From JBDLRH01 sp039800165 (GTDB taxonomy: Bacteria; Pseudomonadota; Gammaproteobacteria; Burkholderiales; Burkholderiaceae_C): a stretch of 64,000 nucleotides of DNA. Position numbers and translations under genes: made by a program. Within the stretch, counting starts at the first letter, position 1; the number at the start of each line of letters is the position of its first letter. Positions 8,414-18,903 of this stretch are shown here, in pieces. A model generated the notes under the pieces. The model was not told where the DNA came from, ran no database searches, and saw only the letters and a list, made by a program, of their open reading frames with translations. The DNA is taken from assembly GCA_039800165.1 (NCBI GenBank), contig JBDLRH010000037.1, positions 1 to 64,000 on the forward strand. The letters are read 5' to 3'.

Positions 8414-8782
8414 TTACCTGGGCTTGATCCGCGCCGACCACGCGGCCGGCTCAAAGCCCACCGTCAGCGCACCGCCCCAGTCCACCACCGGCCGCTTGAT
8501 CACGCTCGGCTCGGCCTGCATCAACTGCAGCGCACCCGCTGCGGTGCCCGCCAGCGCCTGCTGCGCAGCATCGAGCTTGCGCCAGGTGGTGCCGCGGCGA
8601 TTGATCAGCGCATCGGTGCCCAGCGCCGCAATCCAGCCCTGCAGCAGGGGCGACGGCACGCCGTCCTTGCGCAAGTCGTGAAAGCGCAGCTCCACGCCGG
8701 CGTCGGCCAGCCAAGCGCGGGCCTTCTTCACCGTATCGCAGTTCGGGATGCCGTACAGCGTGATCGCAGGTGCCTTGCTCAT
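8414..8782 (-). CDS. ArsC/Spx family reductase-like protein (YffB type)
   Basis: A 122-residue thioredoxin-fold protein of the ArsC/Spx/MgsR family. The N-terminus has ITLYGIPNCDTVKKARAW with a single catalytic-type Cys near residue 16, and the C-terminal part has SVIKRPVVDWGG, the loop with the conserved Arg and cis-Pro of the fold. YffB homologues are thought to act as glutathione-dependent thiol reductases; true arsenate reduction is not implied, and no ars gene is nearby. It diverges from folC across 146 bases. Confidence 0.85.
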   Translation of the reverse strand: MSKAPAITLYGIPNCDTVKKARAWLADAGVELRFHDLRKDGVPSPLLQGWIAALGTDALINRRGTTWRKLDAAQQALAGTAAGALQLMQAEPSVIKRPVVDWGGALTVGFEPAAWSARIKPR

Positions 8783-8928
8783 GCGGCGATGGTATCTGCC
8801 TGCCCGACACCGGCAGCGGTGGGCGCAGGGTGTACCTGCGCAGCACGCCCGTGCCGTGCTCGCAGCGCGCGCGCGTCGTGGGCCGCAGTGCAGTCGTGGA
8901 GTCATGGAGTCGTGGACAATCGCGCGCC

Positions 8929-10272
8929 ATGTCGAACGACATCCCTTCCTCCGTGCCGCCTTCGGGCGCGCCTGCTGCGCTGCCGGCCGACCTGGCTGGC
9001 TGGCTGGCGCATTGCGAGCGTCTGCATCCGAAGACGATCGAGCTGGGCCTGGACCGCGTGCGTGCGGTCGCCGAGCGCATGGGTCTGCGCTTCGAGGTGC
9101 CGGTGATCGTGGTGGCGGGCACCAACGGCAAGGGCTCGACCTGCGCGATGCTCGAGTCGATCGCCAGGCAGGCCGGCTACCGCACCGGGCTGTACACCTC
9201 GCCGCATCTGGTGCACTTTGAGGAGCGTTGCCGCATCGACGGCGAGGCGGTCGACGCCCGCGCACTGCTGCCGCAGTTCGAGCGGGTGGAGCGTGCGCGG
9301 CAGGGGGCAACGCTCACGTACTTCGAGTTCACCACGCTGGCCATCCTGGGCCTGCTGTCGAGCTCGGCCATCGATGTCGCCATCCTCGAGATCGGCATGG
9401 GCGGCCGGCTGGATGCGGTGAACATCGTGGACGCCGACTGCGCGGTGATCACCAGCATCGACCTCGACCACATGGAGTTTCTCGGCCCGGACCGCGAGAC
9501 CATCGGCCGCGAGAAGGCCGGCATCCTGCGTGCGGGGCGGCCGGCGATCGTGAGCGACCCGATGCCGCCTGCCAGCGTGACGGACCGTGCGCGCGAGCTC
9601 GGTGCCGACCTGTGGCGCTTCGGGCACGACTTCAACTGCGCCGGCGACAAGCAGCAGTGGTCGTGGGCCGGACGCGGCCGCCGGTATTCGGGCATGGCGT
9701 ACCCGGCGCTGCGGGGTGCCAACCAGCTGATCAATGCCTCGGGCGTGCTGGCGGCGCTGGAGTCGCTGCGCACGCGGCTGCCAGTCACCGCGCAGGCGGT
9801 GCGCAACGGCCTGGCGATGGTGGAGCTGCCCGGGCGCTTCCAGATCGTGCCGGGCCAACCCGCGCTGGTGCTCGATGTGGCGCACAACCCGCATTCGGTG
9901 GCGGCACTGGCGGCCAACCTGGATGCCATGGGCTTTTATCCGGCCACCCACGCGGTGTTCGGTGCGATGGCCGACAAGGACCTCGCACCGATGCTGCACA
10001 AGATGCATCCGCTGGTGGACCACTGGCACTTCACCAACCTGCCCACGCCGCGCGCCGCTGCCGCGGCGGACTTGCAGCGCCAGTGGCAGGCCTTGCCTGC
10101 GCGCAGCGGCACCACCAGCACCACCCACGCCGACCCGCATGCCGCCTTGCAGTCGGCCCTGTCTGGCGCAGACCCCGCTGATAGAATCATCATCTTCGGT
10201 TCCTTCTTCACCGTTGGCGGCGTGCTGCAGCACGGCCTGCCCCGTCTGGGCGCCGCGCACGTGTCCGGTTGA
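8929..10272 (+). CDS. folC: Bifunctional folylpolyglutamate/dihydrofolate synthase
   Basis: A Mur-ligase-family enzyme (447 residues) that adds glutamate to dihydropteroate and to tetrahydrofolates. It has the ATP loop VVAGTNGKGST (about residues 58-68), the segment YTSPHLVHFEERCRIDG, the central LEIGMGGRLDAVN, and a C-terminal-domain strand LVLDVAHNPHS. The ATG at 8929 was chosen because the upstream in-frame sequence is not folC-like. It heads the folC, SPOR protein, cvpA, purF, metZ row that is conserved in Betaproteobacteria. Confidence 0.94.
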   Translation: MSNDIPSSVPPSGAPAALPADLAGWLAHCERLHPKTIELGLDRVRAVAERMGLRFEVPVIVVAGTNGKGSTCAMLESIARQAGYRTGLYTSPHLVHFEERCRIDGEAVDARALLPQFERVERARQGATLTYFEFTTLAILGLLSSSAIDVAILEIGMGGRLDAVNIVDADCAVITSIDLDHMEFLGPDRETIGREKAGILRAGRPAIVSDPMPPASVTDRARELGADLWRFGHDFNCAGDKQQWSWAGRGRRYSGMAYPALRGANQLINASGVLAALESLRTRLPVTAQAVRNGLAMVELPGRFQIVPGQPALVLDVAHNPHSVAALAANLDAMGFYPATHAVFGAMADKDLAPMLHKMHPLVDHWHFTNLPTPRAAAAADLQRQWQALPARSGTTSTTHADPHAALQSALSGADPADRIIIFGSFFTVGGVLQHGLPRLGAAHVSG

Positions 10273-10290
10273 GAGTCCGCAAACCTACTC

Positions 10291-11094
10291 ATGGCGCTTC
10301 TCAAGTCCCGCAAGGAATCCCAGGACAGGCCGGCCAGCGCCTCCCCTGCCGAGACCATCGATTCGCTGCGGCGCCGCGCGCGGCATCGCCTGATCGGTGC
10401 GGCCATCCTGGTGCTGATCGGCGTGATCGGCTTCCCGATCCTGTTCGACACGCAGCCCCGCCCGGTGCCGGTGGACATCCCGATCGAGATCCCCGACCGC
10501 ACCAAGGCCAAGTCCACGCCGGTCAACCAGCCTGAACCAGCCGCGGCCAGTGCGTCCGCCGCAGCGAACGCGCCTGCAAGTGCTGCGGCGGCCCCGACCG
10601 CTTCCGCCGCCCCCACCGCCGAGCCCGCATCCGCAGCAGTGCCCGAACCCGCCGGCAAGGCGGCCGACAAGCCCGCCGTGAGCGAGGGCCTGGGGCCGCG
10701 CGAAGAGGTGGTGTCTGCCGGCGCAACGCCCAAGGCAGATGGCAAACCCGCTGCCGCAATGCCTGCGAAGGACGCACCCAAGCCCGACGACGGCGCCCGC
10801 GCCAAGGCGCTGCTCGAGGGCAAGGCCGACCCGACCAGCGCAGGCAAGGACGGCGATGCACAAGCCGAGCGCTTCGTGGTGCAGGTCGGTGCCTATGCCG
10901 AACCCGACAAGGCACGCGACGTGCGCCAGCAGCTCGAGCGCGCCGGCCTCAAGACCTATACCCATGTGGCCGAGACCAAGGAAGGCCGCCGCATCCGCGT
11001 GCGCGTCGGCCCCTTCCCGACCAAGGCCGAAGCCGAGCGCGTGGCGCAGAAGGTCAAGGGCCTGGGCCTGCCGGTGGCGGTGCTCACGCTCTGA
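10291..11094 (+). CDS. SPOR-domain cell-division protein, DedD-like
   Basis: A 267-residue bitopic inner-membrane protein: a basic cytoplasmic N-terminus, one transmembrane helix (about 34-52), a long Ala/Pro/Lys-rich linker (about 60-185) and a C-terminal SPOR domain (from AERFVVQVGAYAEP to the end) that binds denuded septal peptidoglycan. Its place between folC and cvpA is that of E. coli dedD. It begins 18 bases after folC and ends 7 bases before cvpA. Confidence 0.88.
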   Translation: MALLKSRKESQDRPASASPAETIDSLRRRARHRLIGAAILVLIGVIGFPILFDTQPRPVPVDIPIEIPDRTKAKSTPVNQPEPAAASASAAANAPASAAAAPTASAAPTAEPASAAVPEPAGKAADKPAVSEGLGPREEVVSAGATPKADGKPAAAMPAKDAPKPDDGARAKALLEGKADPTSAGKDGDAQAERFVVQVGAYAEPDKARDVRQQLERAGLKTYTHVAETKEGRRIRVRVGPFPTKAEAERVAQKVKGLGLPVAVLTL

Positions 11095-11101
11095 CGGCTG
11101 G

Positions 11102-11596
11102 ATGGCCATGGCAGCCCTCGACTGGATCTTGCTGAGCGTGCTGCTGGGCTCGCTGCTGCTTGGCGCCTGGCGCGGCCTCATCTACGAGGCGGTGTCGGTG
11201 GCGAGCTGGATCGCAGCCTTCTTTCTTGCGCAGTGGGGCGCCGCGCGTGCAGGCGACCTGCTGCCCATGGCCACCGCGTCAGCCGGGCTGCGCCATGTGG
11301 CGGGCTTTGCGGTGGTGTTCGTGGCCGTGCTGTTTGCTGGCGGCTTTGTCGCCTGGCTTCTGAAGCAACTGGCCGAGCGCATCGGCCTTCGCCCGATGGA
11401 CCGCACCCTGGGTGCGGCCTTCGGCCTGCTGCGCGGCCTGCTGATCCTGCTGGCGGCCACGATGCTGGTGCAGGCCACGCCGCTCAAGCTGCAGGAGTGG
11501 TGGGCCGAGTCGATGGGCGCGGGGCTGCTGGTGGTGGCACTGCGCGGCCTGAAGGACATGCTGCCGGCGGGCTTCATGACCCCCTGGGCCGCCTGA
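11102..11596 (+). CDS. cvpA: CvpA family membrane protein
   Basis: A 164-residue inner-membrane protein with about four hydrophobic segments and the family hallmarks DWILLSVLLGSLLLGAWRG at the start and RPMDRTLGAAFGLLRGLLIL in the middle. E. coli CvpA is needed for colicin V production and bile/envelope stress tolerance; its molecular role is unclear. Two ATGs occur at 11102 and 11108; I took the first. purF follows after 13 bases that contain a GGGAGA ribosome-binding sequence, the same pairing as in E. coli. Confidence 0.9.
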   Translation: MAMAALDWILLSVLLGSLLLGAWRGLIYEAVSVASWIAAFFLAQWGAARAGDLLPMATASAGLRHVAGFAVVFVAVLFAGGFVAWLLKQLAERIGLRPMDRTLGAAFGLLRGLLILLAATMLVQATPLKLQEWWAESMGAGLLVVALRGLKDMLPAGFMTPWAA

Positions 11597-11609
11597 GGGA
11601 GAACAACAC

Positions 11610-13111
<1,502 letters not shown>

Positions 13112-13115
<4 letters not shown>

Positions 13116-14326
13116 CCCGCAACTCCCTGCCCAAAGGCCTGCACCTCGACACGCTCGCGGTGCGCGCTGCCGTGGACAAAAGCCAGTACGGCGAGAACTC
13201 CGAGGCGCTGTACCTCACCAGCAGCTTCACCCAGCCCGACAGCGAGACGGCGGCGCGCCGCTTTGCCGGCGAGGAAGAGGGCTACATCTATTCGCGCTTC
13301 ACCAACCCCACGGTGCGCAGCATGGAGCTGCGGCTGGCGGCGCTGGAAGGCACCGAAGACTGCATCGGCACCTCCAGCGGCATGAGCGCCATCCTGCTGC
13401 TGTGCATGGGCCTGCTGAAGGCGGGCGACCATGTGGTGTGCTCGCGTTCGGTGTTCGGCTCCACCATCAAGCTGATCGGTACCGAATTCGGCAAGTTCGG
13501 CGTGCAGAGCACCTTTGTGTCGCAGACCGATGCCGCCGAGTGGAAGGCGGCCATCCGCCCCAACACCAAGCTGCTGTTTGCCGAGACGCCGACCAATCCG
13601 CTCACCGATGTGTGCGACATCCGCGCGCTGGCCGACATTGCGCACGACGCCGGCGCGCTACTGGCGGTGGACAACTGCTTTTGCACGCCGGCGCTGCAGC
13701 GGCCCGCCATGCTGGGCGCCGACATCGTCACCCACTCGGGCACCAAGTACCTTGACGGCCAGGGCCGCGTGGTGGCCGGTGCGGTGTGCGCGTCGTCCGA
13801 CGTGGTGCAGGGCAAGCTGGTGCCGGTGATGCGCAGCGCAGGCATGAGCCTGTCGCCCTTCAACGCCTGGGTGGTGCTCAAGGGCCTCGAGACACTGGGC
13901 ATCCGCATGCAGGCGCAGTCGCAGCGTGCGCTGGAACTCGCGCAGTGGCTTGAGTCGCATCCCGCGGTGGCGCGGGTGTACTACCCGGGCCTGAAGAGCC
14001 ATGCGCAGCACGCGCTGGCGATGGCGCAGCAAAGCGGCCTGGGCGGCGCGGTGGTGTCCTTCGATGTGAAAGCCAAGGATGCAGTGCAGGCGCGCGAGCG
14101 TGCCTTCCACGTGATCGACTCCACCCAGTGGCTGTCGGTGACCGCCAACCTGGGCGACGTCAAGACCATCATCACCCACCCGGCCAGCACCTCGCACGGG
14201 CGCCTGAGCGATGACCAGCGCAGCGCTGCCGGCATCGGCCAGGGCCTGATCCGCGTCGCGGTGGGCCTGGAGCACCTGGGTGACCTGCAGGCCGACCTGT
14301 CGCGCGGCCTCGATTCGATTTCCTGA
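13112..14326 (+). CDS. metZ: O-succinylhomoserine sulfhydrylase
   Basis: A PLP enzyme of the Cys/Met metabolism family (404 residues) making homocysteine from O-succinylhomoserine and sulfide. The PLP lysine is in VTHSGTKYLDGQGRV (about residue 214); other signatures are YIYSRFTNPTVR, TSSGMSAIL and the C-terminal VTANLGDVKTIITHPASTSH. The position directly after purF is characteristic of metZ in Beta- and Gammaproteobacteria. It uses a GTG start overlapping the purF stop, implying translational coupling. Confidence 0.92.
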
Positions 14327-14333
14327 TCCTTCC

Positions 14334-15734
14334 TTGAACACCCGTACCCGTTTCGCGCCGTCGCCCACCGGCTTCATCCATCTGGGCAACATCCGCTCGG
14401 CGCTGTACCCGTGGGCCTTTGCACGATCCACCGGCGGCGCCTTCATCCTGCGCATCGAAGACACCGACCTCGAGCGCTCCACGCAGGCCGCGGTGGATGT
14501 CATCCTTGAAGGCATGCAGTGGCTGGGCCTCACGCCCGATGAAGGCCCGTACTACCAGATGCAGCGCATGGACCGCTACCGCGAGGTGCTGGCGCAGATG
14601 CAGGCGCAAGGGCTGGTGTACCCGTGCTACATGAGCGTGGCCGAGCTCGACGCGCTGCGCGAGCGGCAGATGGCCGCCAAGCAGAAGCCGCGCTACGACG
14701 GCACCTGGCGCCCCGAGCCGGGCAAGACGCTGCCGCCGGTGCCCGAGGGCGTGAAGCCGGTACTGCGCTTTCGCAATCCGCTCGATGGCGTGGTGGCGTG
14801 GGACGACAAGGTCAAGGGGCGCATCGAGATCCGCAACGACGAGCTCGATGACCTGGTGATCGCGCGGCCGGCACAGGATGGCGAAGCCGTGGGAACGCCC
14901 ACCTACAACTTCTGCGTGGTGGTCGACGACATCGACATGGGCATCACCCACGTGATCCGCGGCGACGACCACGTGAACAACACGCCGCGCCAGATCAACA
15001 TCTTTCGCGCGCTCGGCAAGGAGCCGCCGGTGTATGCGCACCTGCCCACGGTGCTCAACGAGCAGGGCGAGAAGATGTCCAAGCGCAACGGTGCCAAGCC
15101 GGTGACGCAGTACCGCGACGAAGGCTACCTGCCCGATGCGATGGTGAACTACCTCGCACGGCTGGGCTGGAGCCATGGCGACGACGAGATCTTCAGCCGC
15201 GAGCAGTTTTTGCAGTGGTTCGACCTGGACCATCTGGGCAAGAGCGCAGCGCAGTTCGACGAGGCCAAGCTGCGCTGGGTGAACGCACAGCACCTCAAGG
15301 CGATGGCCGACGATGCGCTGGCCGCCCTGGTGGCCGGGCAGCTCAAGCGTCGCGGCATCGAAGCCGATGCGCGTCTGCCTGCGATCTGCGCGCTGTTCAA
15401 GGACCGCTGCGACACCACGGTGGCGCTGGCCGACTGGGCGCAGCGCTTCCATGCCGATGTGGCTGCGTCACCAGAAGAGCGCGAAAAGCACCTCACGCCG
15501 CAGGCCATGGCCGCAGTGCGGTTGCTGGCCCGCCGGCTCGAGGCCTGTGCGTGGGATGCGCCGTCGATTGCCGCCGCCATCAAGGAAACGCTGGCCGAAT
15601 CGGGCCTGAAGATGCCGCAGCTGGCCATGCCGGTGCGGGTGCTGGTGATGGGCACGGCGCAGACGCCGTCTCTCGATGCGGTGCTGGCGCTGTGCGACCG
15701 CGCCACCGTGCTCGCGCGGCTGTCCAGCGGCTGA
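14334..15734 (+). CDS. gltX: Glutamyl-tRNA synthetase
   Basis: A class I aminoacyl-tRNA synthetase (466 residues from the proposed start) charging tRNA-Glu. The HIGH-type motif is in RFAPSPTGFIHLGNIRSAL and the KMSKS-type motif is KMSKRNG (about residues 244-250). No ATG fits: TTG 14334 gives NTRTRFAPSPTG directly, matching the family, while an in-frame GTG at 14280 would overlap metZ by 47 bases and add non-family residues. The gene is followed by a tRNA cluster containing its own substrate, tRNA-Glu. Confidence 0.9.
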   Translation: MNTRTRFAPSPTGFIHLGNIRSALYPWAFARSTGGAFILRIEDTDLERSTQAAVDVILEGMQWLGLTPDEGPYYQMQRMDRYREVLAQMQAQGLVYPCYMSVAELDALRERQMAAKQKPRYDGTWRPEPGKTLPPVPEGVKPVLRFRNPLDGVVAWDDKVKGRIEIRNDELDDLVIARPAQDGEAVGTPTYNFCVVVDDIDMGITHVIRGDDHVNNTPRQINIFRALGKEPPVYAHLPTVLNEQGEKMSKRNGAKPVTQYRDEGYLPDAMVNYLARLGWSHGDDEIFSREQFLQWFDLDHLGKSAAQFDEAKLRWVNAQHLKAMADDALAALVAGQLKRRGIEADARLPAICALFKDRCDTTVALADWAQRFHADVAASPEEREKHLTPQAMAAVRLLARRLEACAWDAPSIAAAIKETLAESGLKMPQLAMPVRVLVMGTAQTPSLDAVLALCDRATVLARLSSG

Positions 15735-15755
15735 AGCAGGGCCGGAATTTCTGGC

Positions 15756-15761
15756 TATAAT
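15756..15761 (+). promoter_or_regulatory. Probable -10 element of the tRNA operon promoter
   Basis: A perfect TATAAT lies 40 bases before tRNA-Ala in the short gap after gltX. The -35 region is weak (a TGAAGC-like stretch about 17-19 bases upstream). A perfect -10 is rare in this GC-rich window, and strong promoters are expected before tRNA genes. The leader between it and the first tRNA is about 35 bases. Confidence 0.6.
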
Positions 15762-15801
15762 GCGAGGCTCGACACCCGAAAGGGACGCTCACAAAGCGCC
15801 T

Positions 15802-15877
<76 letters not shown>

Positions 15878-15907
15878 GTGTGTCGAGACGGTTCGTCCAA
15901 AGGTTTT

Positions 15908-15983
15908 GACCCTATCGTCTAGAGGCCTAGGACATCACCCTTTCACGGTGAGTACCGGGGTTCGAATCCCCGTAGGGTCGCCA
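15908..15983 (+). tRNA. tRNA-Glu (TTC)
   Basis: A 76-base cloverleaf with encoded CCA. The acceptor stem GACCCTA/TAGGGTC is perfect, the D arm reads TCGTCTAGAGGCCTAGGAC, and the anticodon stem TCACC/GGTGA encloses CTTTCAC, giving anticodon TTC. The T loop is GGGTTCGAATCCC. It lies 30 bases after tRNA-Ala and 173 bases after the synthetase that charges it. Confidence 0.97.
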
Positions 15984-16040
15984 AGTTGTGCTGCACTTGG
16001 CTCGCTTCGCAAGAGGCGCAGCGAACGCAGCAACCGACGC

Positions 16041-16117
16041 GGAGTGGTAGTTCAGTCGGTTAGAATACCGGCCTGTCACGCCGGGGGTCGCGGGTTCGAG
16101 TCCCGTCCACTCCGCCA
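16041..16117 (+). tRNA. tRNA-Asp (GTC)
   Basis: A 77-base cloverleaf with encoded CCA. The acceptor stem GGAGTGG/CCACTCC is perfect, the D arm reads TAGTTCAGTCGGTTAGAATA, and the anticodon loop CTGTCAC gives anticodon GTC. The T loop is GGGTTCGAGTCCC. Last tRNA of the cluster, followed at once by an intrinsic terminator. Confidence 0.97.
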
Positions 16118-16124
16118 AAGTTTC

Positions 16125-16150
16125 AAAAGCGCGCCTTATGGCGCGTTTTT
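16125..16150 (+). terminator. Intrinsic terminator, probably bidirectional
   Basis: A hairpin with six-base arms CGCGCC and GGCGCG and a TTAT loop, preceded by AAAA and followed by TTTTT (then GTTTTG). It would end the tRNA transcript on the plus strand. Read on the minus strand it also has A-rich and T-rich flanks and sits at the 3' end of the MFS gene, whose stop codon falls in the loop, so it can serve both convergent units. Confidence 0.85.
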
Positions 16151-17317
16151 GTTTTGTGCCGCGCCACGCCGCGGCAAGCCCAAGGCAAGCCAGATGCCCA
16201 GCGCATTGCCGGCGGCCGCGATCAGCACCGCAGTCTGATAGCCCTGCGTGCGATCGAACAGCCAGCCCGCCACCACGGGCAGGCTGATCGCTGCCAGGCA
16301 CCAGGCGATGTAGGTGCGGCTGGCGACACGGCCAAATTCGTTCTTCTGCCAGTACTGGGCAATGCCGCCTGCCGTCGCGCCTGAAATCAGCCCGTAGCCT
16401 GTGCCGATCATGGCCAGCGCAGGCACTGCCACCCATGGCCCCGGCCACAGCGTGAGCGCGACGGCACCCAGCAAGGACAGCAGGTGCGCACCGCTGGCCA
16501 CCTGCGGAAGCGACAGCCGGTCCACCAGCCAGCCGCCGGCAATGCGGGCAGCCGCAATCGCGCCGGTGATGAAAGTCGTGGCACCCAGGGCCAGCACGGC
16601 CTGCCCGCCGTAGGCGGCGATGATGCCCACCGCCTGGCTCATCACCATCAACCCGGCCGATGCAGCCAGCAGGAACACGACGAACAGCCGCATGAACAGC
16701 GCCCACTGGGTTTCGCGATCGGCCATCGGGCCCTTGGCCGGGTCCAGCATGCGGATGTCGGCATGATGGATCAGCCGCGCGGCGAGCGCACTCGACACGG
16801 CCACGGTGGCTGCCAACCCGATAAGCGTCTCGCGCAGGCCGAACGCCGCGATGCTCCAGCCGAACAGCGGCGCGCCGATCATCGCGCCCAGCGGATACAG
16901 GCTGACCACATAGCCGTTGGCCAGGCCGCTGTGCTTGACCACTGACTGATTCACGCCCTGCTGGACCAGGATGAAGCCGACGCCGCCGCCCAGCCCGAAC
17001 AGCACGCCGTAACCGACGAGCAACTCTGCGTAGTTGCCTGCGTAGGCTGCAAGCAGCACGCCAACGGCAGCCACCGCGCCGCAAGCGAGGATCAGCATGA
17101 CAGGCGAAAAGCGCCGGTACAGGCGCGGCGTGAGCAGCATGGCGACGGTCAGGGTGATGGCCGCCAGTGCGAAGACCAGGCTCATCTGCGCGCGGCTGAT
17201 GCCCAGCTGCGACTCCATCGGCTTGAGGAAGACGCTGAACGCGTAGATGGTGCCAAACGGCAGGTTCAGCGCGGTCGCTGCTGCAATGGCAGCGACGGAT
17301 CGGCGGGCGGGCGTCAT
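16136..17317 (-). CDS. MFS transporter, oxalate/formate antiporter-like group
   Basis: A 393-residue major facilitator with about twelve hydrophobic segments. The opening (ALNLPFGTIYAFSVFLKPME) and the fourth-fifth segment region (YGVLFGLGGGVGFILVQQGV) resemble the OxlT/monocarboxylate-type MFS group, so an organic-acid substrate is plausible but not shown. I placed the start at the ATG giving MTPARRSVAA. The stop codon lies inside the shared terminator hairpin. Nearby genes give no clue to the substrate. Confidence 0.8.
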   Translation of the reverse strand: MTPARRSVAAIAAATALNLPFGTIYAFSVFLKPMESQLGISRAQMSLVFALAAITLTVAMLLTPRLYRRFSPVMLILACGAVAAVGVLLAAYAGNYAELLVGYGVLFGLGGGVGFILVQQGVNQSVVKHSGLANGYVVSLYPLGAMIGAPLFGWSIAAFGLRETLIGLAATVAVSSALAARLIHHADIRMLDPAKGPMADRETQWALFMRLFVVFLLAASAGLMVMSQAVGIIAAYGGQAVLALGATTFITGAIAAARIAGGWLVDRLSLPQVASGAHLLSLLGAVALTLWPGPWVAVPALAMIGTGYGLISGATAGGIAQYWQKNEFGRVASRTYIAWCLAAISLPVVAGWLFDRTQGYQTAVLIAAAGNALGIWLALGLPRRGAAQNKNAP

Positions 17318-17375
17318 CGGTTCGAGGCGTGTGCACACGCCCGACCCATTGTGCAACAGGCCTGTGCTGCCGGTT

Positions 17376-18284
17376 TCAGGTGCCGCCCTTGCGCGGCGGG
17401 CGCAGCTTGATCGGCAGCATGCCCATCGACAGCGCCGTCCCCAACACGATCACGACACCACAACCCAGCATCCACGGCGTGACGGTCTCGCCGAGGAACA
17501 CCGCGCCATAGAACACCGCAAACACCGGGATCAGGAAGGTGACTGTGAGCGCGCGGCCGGGGCCGGCATGTTCGATCATGCGGAAGTACAGGATGTAGGC
17601 CATGGCGGTACACACCAGGCCCACCACCAGCACCGCGCCCCAGGCCACCGCGCCGGGCGCTTGCTCGGGCCACAGCCACCAGGCCGGCAGGGCCAGCGCG
17701 ATGCTGGCGCCGATCTGGCTGCCGGTGGCGGTCACGAGGCTGGGCAAGCCGCCAAGGTGGCGCTTGGCATAACTGGCCGAGATGCCGTAGCACAGGGTGG
17801 CCATCAGCGCCGCCGCCACGGCCAGCGGCGACACCGCCTCGCCTGCGCCGGCAATGCCGCGGGTCTTGCCCCAGGTCAGCAGCACCACGCCGGCAAATCC
17901 GACCATCAGACCCGCCACGCGCATCGGGCTGAGTGCTTCGCGCAGCCACAGCCACGCCACCAGCGCGCCGAACAAGGGCACCGACGCATTGAGGATGGCC
18001 GACAGGCCGGTGCTGATCGAGCCCAGCGCATAGGCAAACAGCACGAAGGGCAGGGCCGAGTTGATCACGCCCACCAGCAGCACCTTGCCCGCGTTGTCAC
18101 GCAGCGCGGCGAGCTGGCCGCGCATCATCAGCAAGGGCAGCAGGGCCAGCGCAGCGATCACCACCCGCAGTGCCGACAGCACCACCGGCCCGAAGTCGGG
18201 CAGGCCAAAGCGCATGAAGAGGAACGACGACCCCCAGATCGCCCCGAGCAGGATGAACTCGAAGGCGCTGCGTTGCGCGCTCAA
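17376..18284 (-). CDS. DMT-superfamily EamA transporter
   Basis: A 302-residue inner-membrane protein made of two EamA repeats, about ten transmembrane segments. The first repeat opens with FILLGAIWGSSFLFMRFG and the second ends with FYGAVFLGETVTPWMLGC, both typical of the family. Members export amino acids or metabolites; the substrate cannot be deduced. The start overlaps the stop of the upstream methyltransferase gene by four bases, so the two are translationally coupled. Confidence 0.85.
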   Translation of the reverse strand: MSAQRSAFEFILLGAIWGSSFLFMRFGLPDFGPVVLSALRVVIAALALLPLLMMRGQLAALRDNAGKVLLVGVINSALPFVLFAYALGSISTGLSAILNASVPLFGALVAWLWLREALSPMRVAGLMVGFAGVVLLTWGKTRGIAGAGEAVSPLAVAAALMATLCYGISASYAKRHLGGLPSLVTATGSQIGASIALALPAWWLWPEQAPGAVAWGAVLVVGLVCTAMAYILYFRMIEHAGPGRALTVTFLIPVFAVFYGAVFLGETVTPWMLGCGVVIVLGTALSMGMLPIKLRPPRKGGT

Positions 18285-18865
18285 GGCGCAGCCTCAGCGG
18301 CGGCGCGCGCTTGACGCACGGTGGCGCCTTCCAGGGCCAGCAAGGACGCCTTGCGCGCGACACCACCAGCGTAGCCGGTCAGGCTGCCGTCGCTGCCCAG
18401 CACACGATGGCAGGGCACGATGATGCTCAGCGGGTTGCGCCCGACGGCCGCTGCCACGGCACGCACCGCGGTGGGCTGCCGCAGGCGTCGCGCGAGGTCG
18501 CCGTACGACACGGTGTGCCCCAGCGGAATGCGCAGCAGTTCGTTCCACACGGCTTGCTGAAATGGCGTGCCCGCACCCAGATCCAGCGGCAGCGCAAAGC
18601 CCGTGAAGGCGGCGCCTTCGCGCCAGTAGCGGCGCAATGACTCGGCTGCCGCTTGCAGCAGCGGGTGCCGCGGGTTGACGCGCCAGCCGCTGGCATCGGG
18701 CTGGTGCTTCTGTCCGTCGAACCACAGGCCGCACAGGCGGTCGCTGGAGTCGCTGGCGACGCCATCGCCATCACGCCCCGAACGGGCGGCCAGCACCACC
18801 GGGCCCAGGGGGCTGTCGATGCGGCAGCTCACGATGTATTCAACAGCAGGCACAGGATCTGGCAT
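18281..18865 (-). CDS. ogt: Methylated-DNA-protein-cysteine methyltransferase
   Basis: A 194-residue suicide DNA-repair protein that takes the alkyl group from O6-methylguanine onto its own cysteine. The acceptor motif is IIVPCHRVLG, followed by GSLTGYAGG; the helix-turn-helix with the Arg finger is upstream (YGDLARRLRQPTAVRAVA). The N-terminal domain is the short ogt/ada-C type. It diverges from the phosphohexomutase across 38 bases and overlaps the downstream EamA gene by four bases. Confidence 0.93.
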   Translation of the reverse strand: MPDPVPAVEYIVSCRIDSPLGPVVLAARSGRDGDGVASDSSDRLCGLWFDGQKHQPDASGWRVNPRHPLLQAAAESLRRYWREGAAFTGFALPLDLGAGTPFQQAVWNELLRIPLGHTVSYGDLARRLRQPTAVRAVAAAVGRNPLSIIVPCHRVLGSDGSLTGYAGGVARKASLLALEGATVRQARAAAEAAP

Positions 18866-18903
18866 GCGTCGATCATACGGGGGGCAGTCCTACAATCCAG
18901 CGC

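Noticed and set aside
8889..8918. Short direct repeats of GGAGTC/GTCGTGG before folC as part of a repeat array
   Set aside because: Only two or three imperfect copies of about seven bases and no spacer regularity; not a CRISPR or satellite.
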